Part shown: piece by piece, positions 42,728 to 52,011 of the stretch
How the letters are laid out: the number at the start of each line of letters is the position of its first letter
Position numbering within the stretch: position 1 is the first letter of the stretch
NCBI GenBank assembly: GCA_002422205.1
Contig: DITS01000048.1
Location: forward strand, 44,772-108,771
Direction: 5' to 3'
Length of the DNA: 64,000 nucleotides
Source: Alphaproteobacteria bacterium UBA6178
GTDB taxonomy: Bacteria; Pseudomonadota; Alphaproteobacteria; Rickettsiales; UBA3002
The notes under the pieces: model-generated
Seen by the model: only the letters and a program-made list of their open reading frames with translations
Database searches by the model: none
Told to the model about the DNA's origin: nothing
Position numbers and translations under genes: made by a program

Positions 42728-45700
42728 ATGGCTTCTGTCATTTTATCTACCGTTGCAACGGCGATTGCACCAGCCAATCCCTTTGCGGCACTGGCTATGA
42801 CCGCAGGTGCAAAGCTTTTGGGCGGTATGATAGATAATAATCTAATGGGGGGTGGCAAATCCAGCCATCGCGAAGGTGCGAGGCTGGAAGAGCTAGGGGT
42901 GCAGACCTCGACCTATGGCAAAGCCATTCCGCTGATTTATGGTAATGCGCGCATCGCCGGTAATGTGATTTGGTCGCGACCGATTAAGGAGGTGGCCACC
43001 ACCACCACCAGCTCGCAAGGTGGCAAAGGCGGCGGGGGCGGGGCCAAAAGCTCCAGCACCGATTTTAGTTATTTTGTAACGCTGGCGATTGCCATTTGCG
43101 AGGGGCCGGTGGATGCGGTGGAGCGTGCATGGGCGGATGCCAAGCAGTTGGATTTAGGGTTGGGAACCTACCGATTTTATCGCGGCGACGAGGCACAACT
43201 CCCCGACGCGCTGATGGAGAGTTATGAGGGCATCGGCCACACACCGGCATATCGCGGCTTGTGTTATGTGGTCATCGAAGATTTTCCGCTGGCCGATTAT
43301 GGTAACCGCATTCCCAACTTTACCTTTGAGGTAAAGAAAAAAATTCTATGGCCTGATTTTGAAGGCCAGTCGGTCGAGGAAATGGTCACCAGCGTGATTA
43401 TGATTCCAGGCTCTGGCGAGTTTGTTTATGACACGGTGGTGCAGCAAAAGCTGGTGGGCGAAGAGGTGGAGGGCCAATGGGTACAGCGCGGCGAGCTGAC
43501 TCGTATCAACAGCCACACCCCCAGCGGCAAAGCCAATAGTCTGCTAGCGCTTGATCAGCTGGAAGACACTTTGCCCAATGTCGAATGGGTGGGGCTGGTG
43601 GTCAACTGGTTTGGCACCGATATGGCTGCAGGTGAATGCATTATTAAACCCGGTGTGGAGTATGGCGCTAATCAGGCCACGACCGAGCCAGAAATATGGA
43701 CCGTGGGCGGATTCACCCGTGGCAGCGCACATCCGATTACCTATGTGGGTGAATCCCCGCGCTATGGCGGTACGCCGGATGATCAGTCGTTGCTACGCTA
43801 TCTGGATGAGCTGCGTGCACGCGGTTATCAGATTTTCTTTTACCCGATGTTTTTAATGGATACGGATGCCAAACCGTGGCGTGGGCGCGTGACGGGTTCA
43901 GCCAGTGAAGTGGCGAGCTTTTTTACCAAAACCAATGGCTATAATGCATTCATTACCCATTACGCACATTTGGTGGCAGGCAAAGTGGATGCATTTGCCA
44001 TTGGCTCGGAACTCATTGGCCTGACCAAAGTGAGCGAAGAGGCGGGAGTCTATCCCGCTGTCGATCAGCTCATTGCGCTAGCCGAAACGGTCAAATCGAT
44101 TGTGGGATCGGAAGTGAAGGTGACGTATGCCGCAGATTGGTCGGAATATCACCACACCGAAGGCGGCTGGTATAATCTTGACCCGCTCTGGGCCTGCGCG
44201 GCGATTGATTTTGTCGGGATTGATGCGTATTTCCCACTTACCAACCTGCCACAAAACGAACTGGGATACGATATTGAAACGGTGATGGAGGGCTGGAGCT
44301 CGGGCGAGGGGTATGAGTATTATTACACTGATGAGTCACGCACCGAAACCGCGCCGCTTGGGGCTGCCTATGCATGGAAAAACATGGCATGGTGGTGGGA
44401 GAACACGCACACCAACCCTGATGAATCGACCACCGCATGGGAGCCGCAGAGCAAACCAATTTGGCTAACCGAATATGGCTTTCCCAGTGTGGATGGCGCC
44501 ACCAATCAGCCCAATGTGTTTTATGATCCGGCGAGCTCGGAGAGTTATTTTCCGCGCCTGTCGCGGGGTCGGATAGATTTTCGCGCGCAGCGTTTGGGCA
44601 TTGCGGCGACTGAAGCCAAATGGAAAGACTCGCCCATGATCGAGCAGAAATTTTTATGGACATGGGATGCGCGGCCCTTCCCCTATTGGCCCGATTTGCT
44701 GAGCGTATGGGCCGATGGCGGGGTGTGGAAAACCGGCCATTGGGTGCAAGGCAAACTGGGGGCCTCGTCACTGGCGGCGATTGTCGCTGATTTATGCCAG
44801 CGTGCCGGATTATCGCTTAGCCTGATTGATGTATCGCGATTGCAGGATCAGGTGGAGGGTTATATCATCAATGCGCAAAGCTCGGCGCGGCAATTGATCG
44901 AGCAACTGATGGCGGGCTATTTTTTTGATGCCGTCGAATCGGACGGGGTGCTAAAATTTATCCCGCGCGGCAATGCGCACGCTATAAGCATTCATGCCGA
45001 TGATATCATTCCGTTGCAGCAAGACGATGCTACCGAGCGGCTCACCATCACACGTCAGCAGGAATTTGAGCTGCCGCAACGCGTGGAGGTGAGCTATATC
45101 AACCGGCTGAGCAATTACCAGACGGGCATGCAGCATTCGCAGCGCATGGTAAGCGATTCACGCAATATCGCCAGCATCGGACTGCCGATTGTAATGGCCG
45201 ATCAACGTGCAAAAGTGATTGCCGATATCAGTCTTTATCAAAGCTGGATGGCGCGCACGCGTTACCAGTTTGATGTGCCGATGCGCTATGGCGAGCTGGA
45301 ACCTGCGGACGTGATCGAGCTGATGCAAAATGACGCGACCCATGTGATCCGTATTACCGAGGTGACGTTGGGTCGACCCGGCATGCTGCGGATTGCGGGC
45401 GAGGCGGATGATGTTGCCAGCTATGATTTTTATGCGCCGCCCGCTGTGACCGAGCCGGTGATAGTGGACACGAATGTGCTGGCACCCACACGCATGGCGT
45501 TGCTGGACATACCGGCATTGGCGACCGATGCCGCCGAGCATGCCACGTTACGTTTTGCCGCTGCCGGATTATCAGCAGGATGGGCAGGCGCGGTTATTTA
45601 TCGCTCCGATGATGAAGGGGGAAGCTACCAGCGATTGGTGGAACACTCGCAAGCTTGTGTGATGGGTGCCGCCGTTAGCACGCTGGGCGATGGGCCGTCA

Positions 45701-46402
45701 GTGGTATTTGATGAAGTCGGCTCGGTCGATGTGGTGTTAATCGGGACTGGTAGCCTGCACAATGCGGGTGAGCTGGCGGTGTTAAACGGCGCCAATCTGG
45801 CGCTGATCGGGCAGGAGCTGATCCAGTTTAAACAAGCGGTTGAACTGGCAAGCGGTAAATACCGGCTGAGTGGATTGCTGCGTGGGCGCTTGGGCACCGA
45901 ATATGCCATCAGTGCGCATGGTGCAGGTGAGCGTTTTATTTTGCTTGATGCCCGCTTGCAAAAAGACGCGGTGCCGGATGGGTTGTTTGGTTTGTCGCGC
46001 ATGTATAAAGGCGCAAGCTTTGGTCAGACATTGGGACAGGTGCAGGCCGAAAGTTTTACCTATCAGGCGCGTGCACTGAAACCTTACGCGCCGGTGCATA
46101 TAGGTGGCATGCGCGATGACGCGGGCAATCTGACGCTGCATTGGGTGCGACGCGCAAGGCTCGGCGGCGCATGGCGTGATGGCGTGGATATACCGATAAA
46201 CGAAGCCAGCGAGGCCTATGATATCGAGATAATGAGCGGTGATTCGGTGGTGCGATTATTACACGCGGCCACGCCTGAGATTCTGTATAGCGCAGCGGAG
46301 CAAACAGACGATTTTGGTGCGCCGCTGGGCGCGGTTTCGGTGCGGATTTATCAGCTTTCGCAGCGGGTAGGGCGAGGGTATCCCGCAGCGGCAATAGTAT
46401 AA
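42728..46402 (+). CDS. GTA TIM-barrel-like tail host-specificity protein (g15-like)
   Basis: 1224 residues, normal for this family. The N-terminal part (YGKAIPLIYGNARIAGNVIW) is the tail-tip region. A glycoside-hydrolase-like TIM barrel follows (about 410-640: FAIGSELIGLTKVSEE, VTYAADWSEYHHTEGG, DFVGIDAYFPLTN, PIWLTEYGFPSVDGAT), then the Phage-tail_3 domain and a C-terminal rcc01698-like region. It forms the tail fibre/hub that contacts the recipient cell. It is the most reliable GTA marker in the window. Confidence 0.94.
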   Translation: MASVILSTVATAIAPANPFAALAMTAGAKLLGGMIDNNLMGGGKSSHREGARLEELGVQTSTYGKAIPLIYGNARIAGNVIWSRPIKEVATTTTSSQGGKGGGGGAKSSSTDFSYFVTLAIAICEGPVDAVERAWADAKQLDLGLGTYRFYRGDEAQLPDALMESYEGIGHTPAYRGLCYVVIEDFPLADYGNRIPNFTFEVKKKILWPDFEGQSVEEMVTSVIMIPGSGEFVYDTVVQQKLVGEEVEGQWVQRGELTRINSHTPSGKANSLLALDQLEDTLPNVEWVGLVVNWFGTDMAAGECIIKPGVEYGANQATTEPEIWTVGGFTRGSAHPITYVGESPRYGGTPDDQSLLRYLDELRARGYQIFFYPMFLMDTDAKPWRGRVTGSASEVASFFTKTNGYNAFITHYAHLVAGKVDAFAIGSELIGLTKVSEEAGVYPAVDQLIALAETVKSIVGSEVKVTYAADWSEYHHTEGGWYNLDPLWACAAIDFVGIDAYFPLTNLPQNELGYDIETVMEGWSSGEGYEYYYTDESRTETAPLGAAYAWKNMAWWWENTHTNPDESTTAWEPQSKPIWLTEYGFPSVDGATNQPNVFYDPASSESYFPRLSRGRIDFRAQRLGIAATEAKWKDSPMIEQKFLWTWDARPFPYWPDLLSVWADGGVWKTGHWVQGKLGASSLAAIVADLCQRAGLSLSLIDVSRLQDQVEGYIINAQSSARQLIEQLMAGYFFDAVESDGVLKFIPRGNAHAISIHADDIIPLQQDDATERLTITRQQEFELPQRVEVSYINRLSNYQTGMQHSQRMVSDSRNIASIGLPIVMADQRAKVIADISLYQSWMARTRYQFDVPMRYGELEPADVIELMQNDATHVIRITEVTLGRPGMLRIAGEADDVASYDFYAPPAVTEPVIVDTNVLAPTRMALLDIPALATDAAEHATLRFAAAGLSAGWAGAVIYRSDDEGGSYQRLVEHSQACVMGAAVSTLGDGPSVVFDEVGSVDVVLIGTGSLHNAGELAVLNGANLALIGQELIQFKQAVELASGKYRLSGLLRGRLGTEYAISAHGAGERFILLDARLQKDAVPDGLFGLSRMYKGASFGQTLGQVQAESFTYQARALKPYAPVHIGGMRDDAGNLTLHWVRRARLGGAWRDGVDIPINEASEAYDIEIMSGDSVVRLLHAATPEILYSAAEQTDDFGAPLGAVSVRIYQLSQRVGRGYPAAAIV

Positions 46403-46498
46403 CTATTTAATAAAAACATACGCCAATAATATTAAAAATTAAACCATTTATTAATATATAGCCGCTACAATGAATAGATGCATTGGGAGGTGCATTCC

Positions 46499-46924
46499 AT
46501 GATTCCTCAGAGTTTCGAAACAGAAAAAACCTATAAAAAAAGACCATTTAAGCAAGCAGAATCGAAAGCTGATTTATTCATGGCCACGTCGGATGGCGGC
46601 TTGCTGGATGTGGAAGGGTTGCAGTCAATGGGTGCATTGTCCAAGTTAACCTTTGAATCTGCCGCTATTCAGATGGGTAAGTCCTATCAGCGTGCCGATG
46701 AGGTGCTGGCAACCAAAATTTCGATTGCGGTGATCATGAGCTATCCGTTGTTACCAGCGGGTCGTATGCAGCACGCGTTATTTACCAAACGCATGTTTAT
46801 GGAAGGTGAATATAATTTCGTTCAGTATGTGGAAAAAATGCGTAATTTATTTCCCAATCGAATGGAATCCTTGCCGCGCTCATTACAAGAAAGCATGCAT
46901 ACCATGATGGTTGCTACGGGCTAA
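46499..46924 (+). CDS. Hypothetical protein after the TIM-barrel tail gene
   Basis: 141 residues from the ATG at 46499 (GGAGG upstream). Soluble and basic, mostly helical, Met rich (MQHALFTKRMFMEGEYNFV). No family recognised. A -10-like TACAAT lies about 30 bases upstream, so it may have its own promoter. It abuts, without overlap, the convergent gene at 46925. Confidence 0.6.
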   Translation: MIPQSFETEKTYKKRPFKQAESKADLFMATSDGGLLDVEGLQSMGALSKLTFESAAIQMGKSYQRADEVLATKISIAVIMSYPLLPAGRMQHALFTKRMFMEGEYNFVQYVEKMRNLFPNRMESLPRSLQESMHTMMVATG

Positions 46925-47575
46925 TTATCCTTGCGTCAGCAGCCTTTGTTTTTGTTGCTCAAATTCTTCGTCGGTTAAATGACCTTCCTGACGTAGCTTC
47001 GCTAATCGCTCCAGCATTTCCAACATATCGGGCGCATTTTTATTGGTGATCGGTTTGCCACGCGGTTCGGGATATTGCTGTTTCTGCGGGGTCTGTAATG
47101 GAGGCTGCGGCTTGGCAGCAGACGCTTGCGCAGTGGGTGCTGCTACTTGTTGTGTTTGCCCCGTCATATCGCGGAAGACGATTTTACGGTAATCTTCGAT
47201 TGCCTGACGTACGGCCTTCACAAAGGGGTCAATCGCATCTTTTAAAATCATGGTGATTTCGTATGACGCCGCGCCATCCCAAATACGAATCGTGCCAAAG
47301 ACGATGATATAAGACGAATCAATCGATTGAATGCGATCGAGATTGAGCTGCTTGACCTTGACGCCGATAATCATGCCTTTATCGACAAATAACAAACGGC
47401 GATTGGTGCACACCAACAGCATCGTGCGCTTGCCATGATAGCCGGATGTGAGGGCTAAAATAACCTCGTCATCGGCCATGATTTTGGGCAGATAATTGAT
47501 TTCCCGTTTGGTATAAAAAATATACTTATGCGGCAATGCCTTAATTTGCGCTCTGACTTGTTCTAATGTCGGCAT
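46925..47575 (-). CDS. PH-like domain protein with C-terminal SHOCT
   Basis: 216 residues. Residues about 25-130 have the pattern of bacterial PH/YokE-like domains (GYHGKRTMLLVCTNRRLLFVD, GVKVKQLNLDRIQSIDSS). A Gln/Pro-rich linker follows, then a SHOCT motif at the end (LEMLERLAKLRQEGHLTDEEFEQ). Such pairs often occur in phage or stress-related proteins that oligomerise at the membrane. It is leftward, between two GTA-related genes. Confidence 0.75.
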   Translation of the reverse strand: MPTLEQVRAQIKALPHKYIFYTKREINYLPKIMADDEVILALTSGYHGKRTMLLVCTNRRLLFVDKGMIIGVKVKQLNLDRIQSIDSSYIIVFGTIRIWDGAASYEITMILKDAIDPFVKAVRQAIEDYRKIVFRDMTGQTQQVAAPTAQASAAKPQPPLQTPQKQQYPEPRGKPITNKNAPDMLEMLERLAKLRQEGHLTDEEFEQQKQRLLTQG

Positions 47576-47642
47576 AACCCCTCTTTCGCGTTCAGTGTAT
47601 CAAAGTTAACAGCTCCTAAGCAAGCAATTCCACAGGGAGGTA

Positions 47643-48605
47643 CTAGCGTTCTCGGTCACTCGCGCTGCGCTGCTCCTCTGGCGAGAGGGTGAAATACTGT
47701 GACAGGCTTGAAACCCGGTTACCTAGTTGATCAGAAACGGATTTAGATAAAACCTTGTTTTGATCTGCAAGCATCCGTTGCATCGCGGTGTCCTTTTCCG
47801 GATTCCATAAACCGTTGCGGCTCAGTGCAGCCATAACAACAGCCAGCGGGAAAACTTTGGGTGTGCGCTGGCCCAGATGCTCTAGCCCTAAATTATTAAT
47901 CGGAGCCATTAAATCCTTGTCATCTCCGATTACGCAATAACCTTTGCCACCGATTGAATGATAACGGTTAGCTATCATATCAGCCATGGTAAGGATGGAC
48001 TTTTCGCCTGCATTGCGTGGGGGCGCGGGGTAAAGGCCTAACTCGTTTAAAGGTGGGTCTTCAAAGGCTTTATCATCCACGATGACGATACCGCCTTTGG
48101 CCACATCAAACTCGCCCGCGCTTAGCATATCATCGACACTGCGGTATAAGCGGATATCCGATTGATGGTCACGCATCCATTTTGCAAACTGGCGCTGAGC
48201 GGGATAGCGGCTGGCGGTAGGACTCACTGACAATGATAATTTTTCATCATGATCGGCCAACCCAAAACAAACACCATCATTATGGAGTAATTCTTTTAAT
48301 ACGGTATGGGTGAGTAGCATCGTGTTTCGTTTCGGCTTGCATAAGAAGTCGAGCACCTCAAACGGATTCATGGGTGATTTATAAAAGGCATCCTCTTTTG
48401 CTTTTTCAATCTCGTTTGAGCGGCAGCGGCGAATGGCCATGATGGGCGATGCATCCACTACATAGACCGATGTTCGTGGGCCTTTATTACCCGTGCCCTT
48501 GCCATGTAACCCATATTGGGGCGCTACAAATCCCCTATCTTCAATATCCCATACCTCCTCTGCTGATGGACTTTCGGGTTCTTTAGGCGGCTGATTGCTT
48601 GTCAT
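47643..48605 (-). CDS. PIN-like domain protein
   Basis: 320 residues. The order of motifs is that of PIN nucleases: YVVDASPIMAI (first Asp), LLTHTVLKELLHN (acidic residue in the helix after a strand), AGEKSILTMADMIA (Glu) and YCVIGDDKDLMAPI (final Asp residues). These four acidic positions would bind metal and cut RNA. The protein is longer than VapC-type toxins (about 130 residues), with extra N- and C-terminal parts. No antitoxin gene is adjacent. Fold assignment is by motif only. Confidence 0.6.
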   Translation of the reverse strand: MTSNQPPKEPESPSAEEVWDIEDRGFVAPQYGLHGKGTGNKGPRTSVYVVDASPIMAIRRCRSNEIEKAKEDAFYKSPMNPFEVLDFLCKPKRNTMLLTHTVLKELLHNDGVCFGLADHDEKLSLSVSPTASRYPAQRQFAKWMRDHQSDIRLYRSVDDMLSAGEFDVAKGGIVIVDDKAFEDPPLNELGLYPAPPRNAGEKSILTMADMIANRYHSIGGKGYCVIGDDKDLMAPINNLGLEHLGQRTPKVFPLAVVMAALSRNGLWNPEKDTAMQRMLADQNKVLSKSVSDQLGNRVSSLSQYFTLSPEEQRSASDRER

Positions 48606-48669
48606 CTTAAATCCAATTTTTCATCATAATATCAATGAATTATTAAACTTTTATGAAGGAGTCGCCATT

Positions 48670-49788
48670 ATGGCCATTACCCCCCATTTAGGCATTACAC
48701 TGGTCGAACAGGCGCAGGCGCAAAAAGAAGTGACGGTAAATCAGGCTTTTTACCGTCTCGACGCGATTGTGAATGGCGGAGTAATCAGCCGCACGGAAGA
48801 CACGCCGCCAGCCAGCCCTGATGCGGGTGACCGCTATATTGTGGCATCCTCCCCCACGGGTGATTGGGAGGATAAGGAAGGGCAGATTGCCTATTTTGAC
48901 CAGCTATGGCGGTTTATTGAACCGCATGAGGGCATGATGCTGTGGGTCAATGACGAAGATGTCAGCTATGTCTATGATGGCGCAGGCTGGGTATCGGTAG
49001 GCGGCGCATCGGGCGAGGCGAATACCGCCAGCAATGTGGGCGGCGGTGAAGACATATATAAAACCAAATCCGGCGTGAATTTACAGTTCAAAACGCTGGT
49101 GGCAGGCAGCAACGTGACCCTGACAGGGGGCAGTGATACGGTAACAATTTCGGCATCCGGCGGGGGCGGGGGCAGCGGCGAATCCAATACCGCGAGCAAT
49201 ATCGGTACCGCCGGAGTGGGCATTTTTAAAAGCAAATCGGGCGCGGATTTACAATTTAAAAAGCTCAATGCCGCCAACAACCGTATCAGCGTCACCGATG
49301 ACACCGGCAATGACGAGGTCGATATTGGGCTTAATGAAGCCAATGTGGTACTGACGAATTTGTCGGGCACGCTCGCCAATGGCCAGATCACGGCAGGCAA
49401 TATCACGCAGCATATTGCATCGATTAAACCGACCGAATGTTTGCTCTTTGCCTGTTCTGATGAGGCGACTGCCCTGACAACGGGCAGCGCAAAACTTACC
49501 TTTCGGATGCCTTATGCCTTCACCCTTTCCGCCGTGCGTGCCAGTGTAACCACCGCACCCGCCGGATCGACCGTCATCGTCGATATCAACGAAAACGGCA
49601 CGTCGATTTTATCGACCAAGCTTTCGATTGATGCAGGTGAAAAAACCAGCACCACGGCGGCCAGCGCCGCCGTCATCAGCGATAGCGCGCTGGCGGATGA
49701 TGCCGAAATCACCATCGATATCGATCAGGTGGGAAGCAGCACAGCGGGCGCGGGCCTTAAGGTCACATTCATTGGCGCGAGGGCTTGA
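48670..49788 (+). CDS. DUF2793 phage/GTA tail-associated protein
   Basis: 372 residues from the ATG at 48670 (AGGAG upstream). The N-terminal 110 residues show the DUF2793 pattern (LGITLVEQAQAQKEVTVNQA, SPDAGDRYIVASSPTGDW, DQLWRFIEPHEGMMLWVNDE). Next come two similar beta segments (SGVNLQFKTL, SGADLQFKKL) joined by Gly/Ser linkers and a C-terminal beta domain. It is probably a tail fibre or head decoration subunit. The following gene starts 3 bases after its stop. Confidence 0.85.
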   Translation: MAITPHLGITLVEQAQAQKEVTVNQAFYRLDAIVNGGVISRTEDTPPASPDAGDRYIVASSPTGDWEDKEGQIAYFDQLWRFIEPHEGMMLWVNDEDVSYVYDGAGWVSVGGASGEANTASNVGGGEDIYKTKSGVNLQFKTLVAGSNVTLTGGSDTVTISASGGGGGSGESNTASNIGTAGVGIFKSKSGADLQFKKLNAANNRISVTDDTGNDEVDIGLNEANVVLTNLSGTLANGQITAGNITQHIASIKPTECLLFACSDEATALTTGSAKLTFRMPYAFTLSAVRASVTTAPAGSTVIVDINENGTSILSTKLSIDAGEKTSTTAASAAVISDSALADDAEITIDIDQVGSSTAGAGLKVTFIGARA

Positions 49789-49790
49789 GC

Positions 49791-50534
49791 ATGAGTGTCA
49801 TTGTACAGCCTTATCGGTTTCAGGTGAGCGGGGGTGGCGGCGGAAGCGTGCCTACCCACTCCCTATCCCTCAACGGCTCCAGCCAATATCTGAGCATGAG
49901 TGATGCGAATTTCGGCGCGTATGACCGAGCCAAATTTGCGATTGCGGGCGCGATCAACCTTGATGTGGTGAGCGGTGACCGCACCATTATCGCGCAACGC
50001 AATGCATCAGGCGAAGTGGCATTTACTATTCAAACCACTAATGCGGGCGCTCTGGAAACACTGTTTTCTGAAAACGGTGTCTCCCCATCGCAATCATTAA
50101 ACCGGACATCCGGTTCATTGATTACATCAGGGAATTGGTTTGCATTCCTTATTCATTATGATTCGGCAAATAGCACCTCGGGTGACCGCATTAAATTATG
50201 GGTTAATGGAAGCCTGCAAACACCTGCGGGTTATATCGCGCCCACAGCGGCAGTGTATAACTCATCCTCTGACATATCGGTGGGCGCAAGGTTGGCGTCC
50301 CCCGCCAGCTTATATCTGGACGGTCTCATTTACTCCCTCGGATTCTTTTCTGCTGCACTGCCCGCACCGACGGATGTGTTTGATGGCACGGCAGGGAAAG
50401 TCAAGAGCTTCACAGGGCTAGCTGGACTGCATAGCCTGTTGGATGTGGCAGCAGGTTCGGTGGTGGCAGATGCAGTCCGTGCCTCAGATTGGACCAATAA
50501 CGGCACGGTGACTGCCAGCAGCAGCGTGCCATAG
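49791..50534 (+). CDS. LamG/concanavalin-like surface or tail-fibre protein
   Basis: 247 residues. THSLSLNGSSQYLSM and a later SVGARLASPASLYLDGLIYSLG fit a LamG jelly roll that binds carbohydrate. Short N-terminal part with a Gly-rich linker. The ATG at 49791 is preferred over a TTG at 49785. It follows the DUF2793 gene in the same operon, as expected of a receptor-binding tail accessory. Confidence 0.75.
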   Translation: MSVIVQPYRFQVSGGGGGSVPTHSLSLNGSSQYLSMSDANFGAYDRAKFAIAGAINLDVVSGDRTIIAQRNASGEVAFTIQTTNAGALETLFSENGVSPSQSLNRTSGSLITSGNWFAFLIHYDSANSTSGDRIKLWVNGSLQTPAGYIAPTAAVYNSSSDISVGARLASPASLYLDGLIYSLGFFSAALPAPTDVFDGTAGKVKSFTGLAGLHSLLDVAAGSVVADAVRASDWTNNGTVTASSSVP

Positions 50535-50542
50535 GAGGCGAT

Positions 50543-50764
50543 ATGGATGATAACAGACTGATTGAGCGCATTGTGGTGCTGGAAACCAAACAAGACGATA
50601 TGCGCGAAGATATTCGTGAAATCAAAGGCAATCTGCGCAGCCTGATGGAGCTGGCCAGCCGTGGGCGTGGCTCGCTCAGCGCTATGTTGTGGGCAGGGGG
50701 CTTTGTGTCGGCATTGCTTGCGCTTGGCACCAGCATTTACGGCTATATGGCCGGACAAAAATAG
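50543..50764 (+). CDS. Small coiled-coil/TM protein, XhlA-like
   Basis: 73 residues. A charged coiled coil (ETKQDDMREDIREIKGNL) is followed by one membrane helix (MLWAGGFVSALLALGTSIYGYM). This matches hemolysin XhlA-like partners of holins. It lies 9 bases before the holin-like gene and has AGGAGG before its start region. A role in lysis is inferred. Confidence 0.65.
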   Translation: MDDNRLIERIVVLETKQDDMREDIREIKGNLRSLMELASRGRGSLSAMLWAGGFVSALLALGTSIYGYMAGQK

Positions 50765-50773
50765 GAGGAATAC

Positions 50774-51220
50774 ATGATTACATTATTCAGTGCGCTGGTG
50801 GGATTTATCAGCGCGATTTGCCCCGATTTGATTAAGCTGTTTCGTGATACGCAAGACCGCAAGCACGAGCTGACGATTCTGGAATTGCAGATGAAGCAGC
50901 AGCGCGAGGGGCACAGCCAGCGCCTCGAGGAAATCCATGCGCAGGCTGATATTTCGGAGACTCGGGCACTCTATAAAACCTATTATTCGGGCGTGGAATG
51001 GGTTGATGCGCTCAATGGAACCGTGCGCCCCGTACTCGCCTATGCATTTTTCTGTCTGTATTTTACCATCAAATGGATGCAGTTTTCGCTGTTGGGCGAC
51101 TCTCCTCTGCCATGGCAGCTGCATGCACTGTGGGGTGTCGAGGATCAGGCGATTTTTGCGGGTATCATGGCATTTTACTTTGGGCAACGGGCGATGGGTA
51201 AAGTGCGTAGTGGGAAATAG
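50774..51220 (+). CDS. Holin-like protein
   Basis: 148 residues. N-terminal helix (LFSALVGFISAICPDLI), a charged central coiled coil, and two later membrane helices (PVLAYAFFCLYFTIKWMQF and AIFAGIMAFYFGQRAMG) give the layout of three-TM phage holins found with GTA-like and phage genes. Holins permit release of the endolysin. The lysozyme gene is at 52012, with a toxin-antitoxin-like pair in between. Confidence 0.7.
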   Translation: MITLFSALVGFISAICPDLIKLFRDTQDRKHELTILELQMKQQREGHSQRLEEIHAQADISETRALYKTYYSGVEWVDALNGTVRPVLAYAFFCLYFTIKWMQFSLLGDSPLPWQLHALWGVEDQAIFAGIMAFYFGQRAMGKVRSGK

Positions 51221-51327
51221 ATCATTTCCCACTTGACATGTTTCCCCTTTCTCCATATTGTATGTAGTATAAGGGTGGTGACAGATCGCAAAATTCAAAA
51301 TTCAAACATTCACAATTTAAACTGCTT

Positions 51328-51594
51328 ATGATTTTTCCTGCTTCAAATACTTTGCGCCCCGATGCGAAGGGGCGGATAACACTTGGTAAGCTTGCTGAAG
51401 GTGTCAGCAGCTTTCGGGTGATGTTGGATGATTGTGGGCGCATTATACTTGAGCCTTTTGCTGAGGTGCCTCTGCGCGAAAAATGGTTGTTTGATAATCC
51501 GAAGGTGCTCAAAGCGGTAAAAAAGGGATTGAAGGAGTCCGCCGCCGGAAAGACGCATGATTTAGGAAGCTTTGCCAAGTATCTTGACGATTAG
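51328..51594 (+). CDS. Antitoxin-like protein of a TA-type pair
   Basis: 88 residues. The N-terminal part RITLGKLAEGVSSFRVMLDD could be a small beta DNA-binding fold, and the C-terminal part WLFDNPKVLKAVKKGLKESAAG is a conserved helix. I recall this pair with the next gene in many bacteria, as a RelE-like toxin with its antitoxin. The genes are 9 bases apart. It sits between the holin-like and lysozyme genes. Confidence 0.75.
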   Translation: MIFPASNTLRPDAKGRITLGKLAEGVSSFRVMLDDCGRIILEPFAEVPLREKWLFDNPKVLKAVKKGLKESAAGKTHDLGSFAKYLDD

Positions 51595-51603
51595 GAGATA
51601 CGA

Positions 51604-51900
51604 ATGGCCTTCCTATTGCGATTCACCGATCAGGCGCGCGATGATTTAGCGGAGCTGGATACCAATCCGGCGCTAAAGAAGCGCCTCAAAGCCGTTGTAA
51701 AGGCGTTGGCCTATTTGGAGAGCAATCCCAAGCATCCTTCGTTAAACACCCATAAATACACCTCATTAGCGGGCGAGAATGGCGAAGAAATATTCGAAGC
51801 GTATGCTGAGAATCATACGCCTCAGGCTTATCGGATATTCTGGCATTACGGGCCGGACAAGAAGATGATTACCGTCATTGCTATCACACCGCATCCCTAG
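51604..51900 (+). CDS. RelE/ParE-like toxin
   Basis: 98 residues. RFTDQARDDLAELDTNPALK, HPSLNTHKYTSLAGENGEE, and a terminal YRIFWHYGPDKKMITVIAI fit a small RelE/ParE-superfamily fold. Such toxins act on mRNA at the ribosome or on gyrase; which is not clear. It should be neutralised by the product of the preceding gene. Presence within a phage-type cluster fits a stabilising or defence function. Confidence 0.75.
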   Translation: MAFLLRFTDQARDDLAELDTNPALKKRLKAVVKALAYLESNPKHPSLNTHKYTSLAGENGEEIFEAYAENHTPQAYRIFWHYGPDKKMITVIAITPHP

Positions 51901-51912
51901 CATTTTTTTCCT

Positions 51913-51978
51913 GTCATTCCTGCGAAAGCAGGAATCTTAAATATAGTAAGGCTGGATTCCTGCTTTCGCAGGAATGAC
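51913..51978. repeat. Palindromic dispersed element with perfect 24-base arms
   Basis: The arms (51913-51936 and 51955-51978) are perfect inverted repeats, each containing its own CCTGC-GAAA-GCAGG hairpin, around an 18-base centre. Close to the element at 54172-54236. It lies between the toxin and lysozyme genes. Confidence 0.85.
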
Positions 51979-52011
51979 GGCATAACAGGATCACCTTATT
52001 GGAGCTTCGCT

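Noticed and set aside
44238..44771. Leftward 177-codon frame inside the TIM-barrel tail gene
   Set aside because: Antisense shadow of a conserved domain; composition is unlike a real protein.
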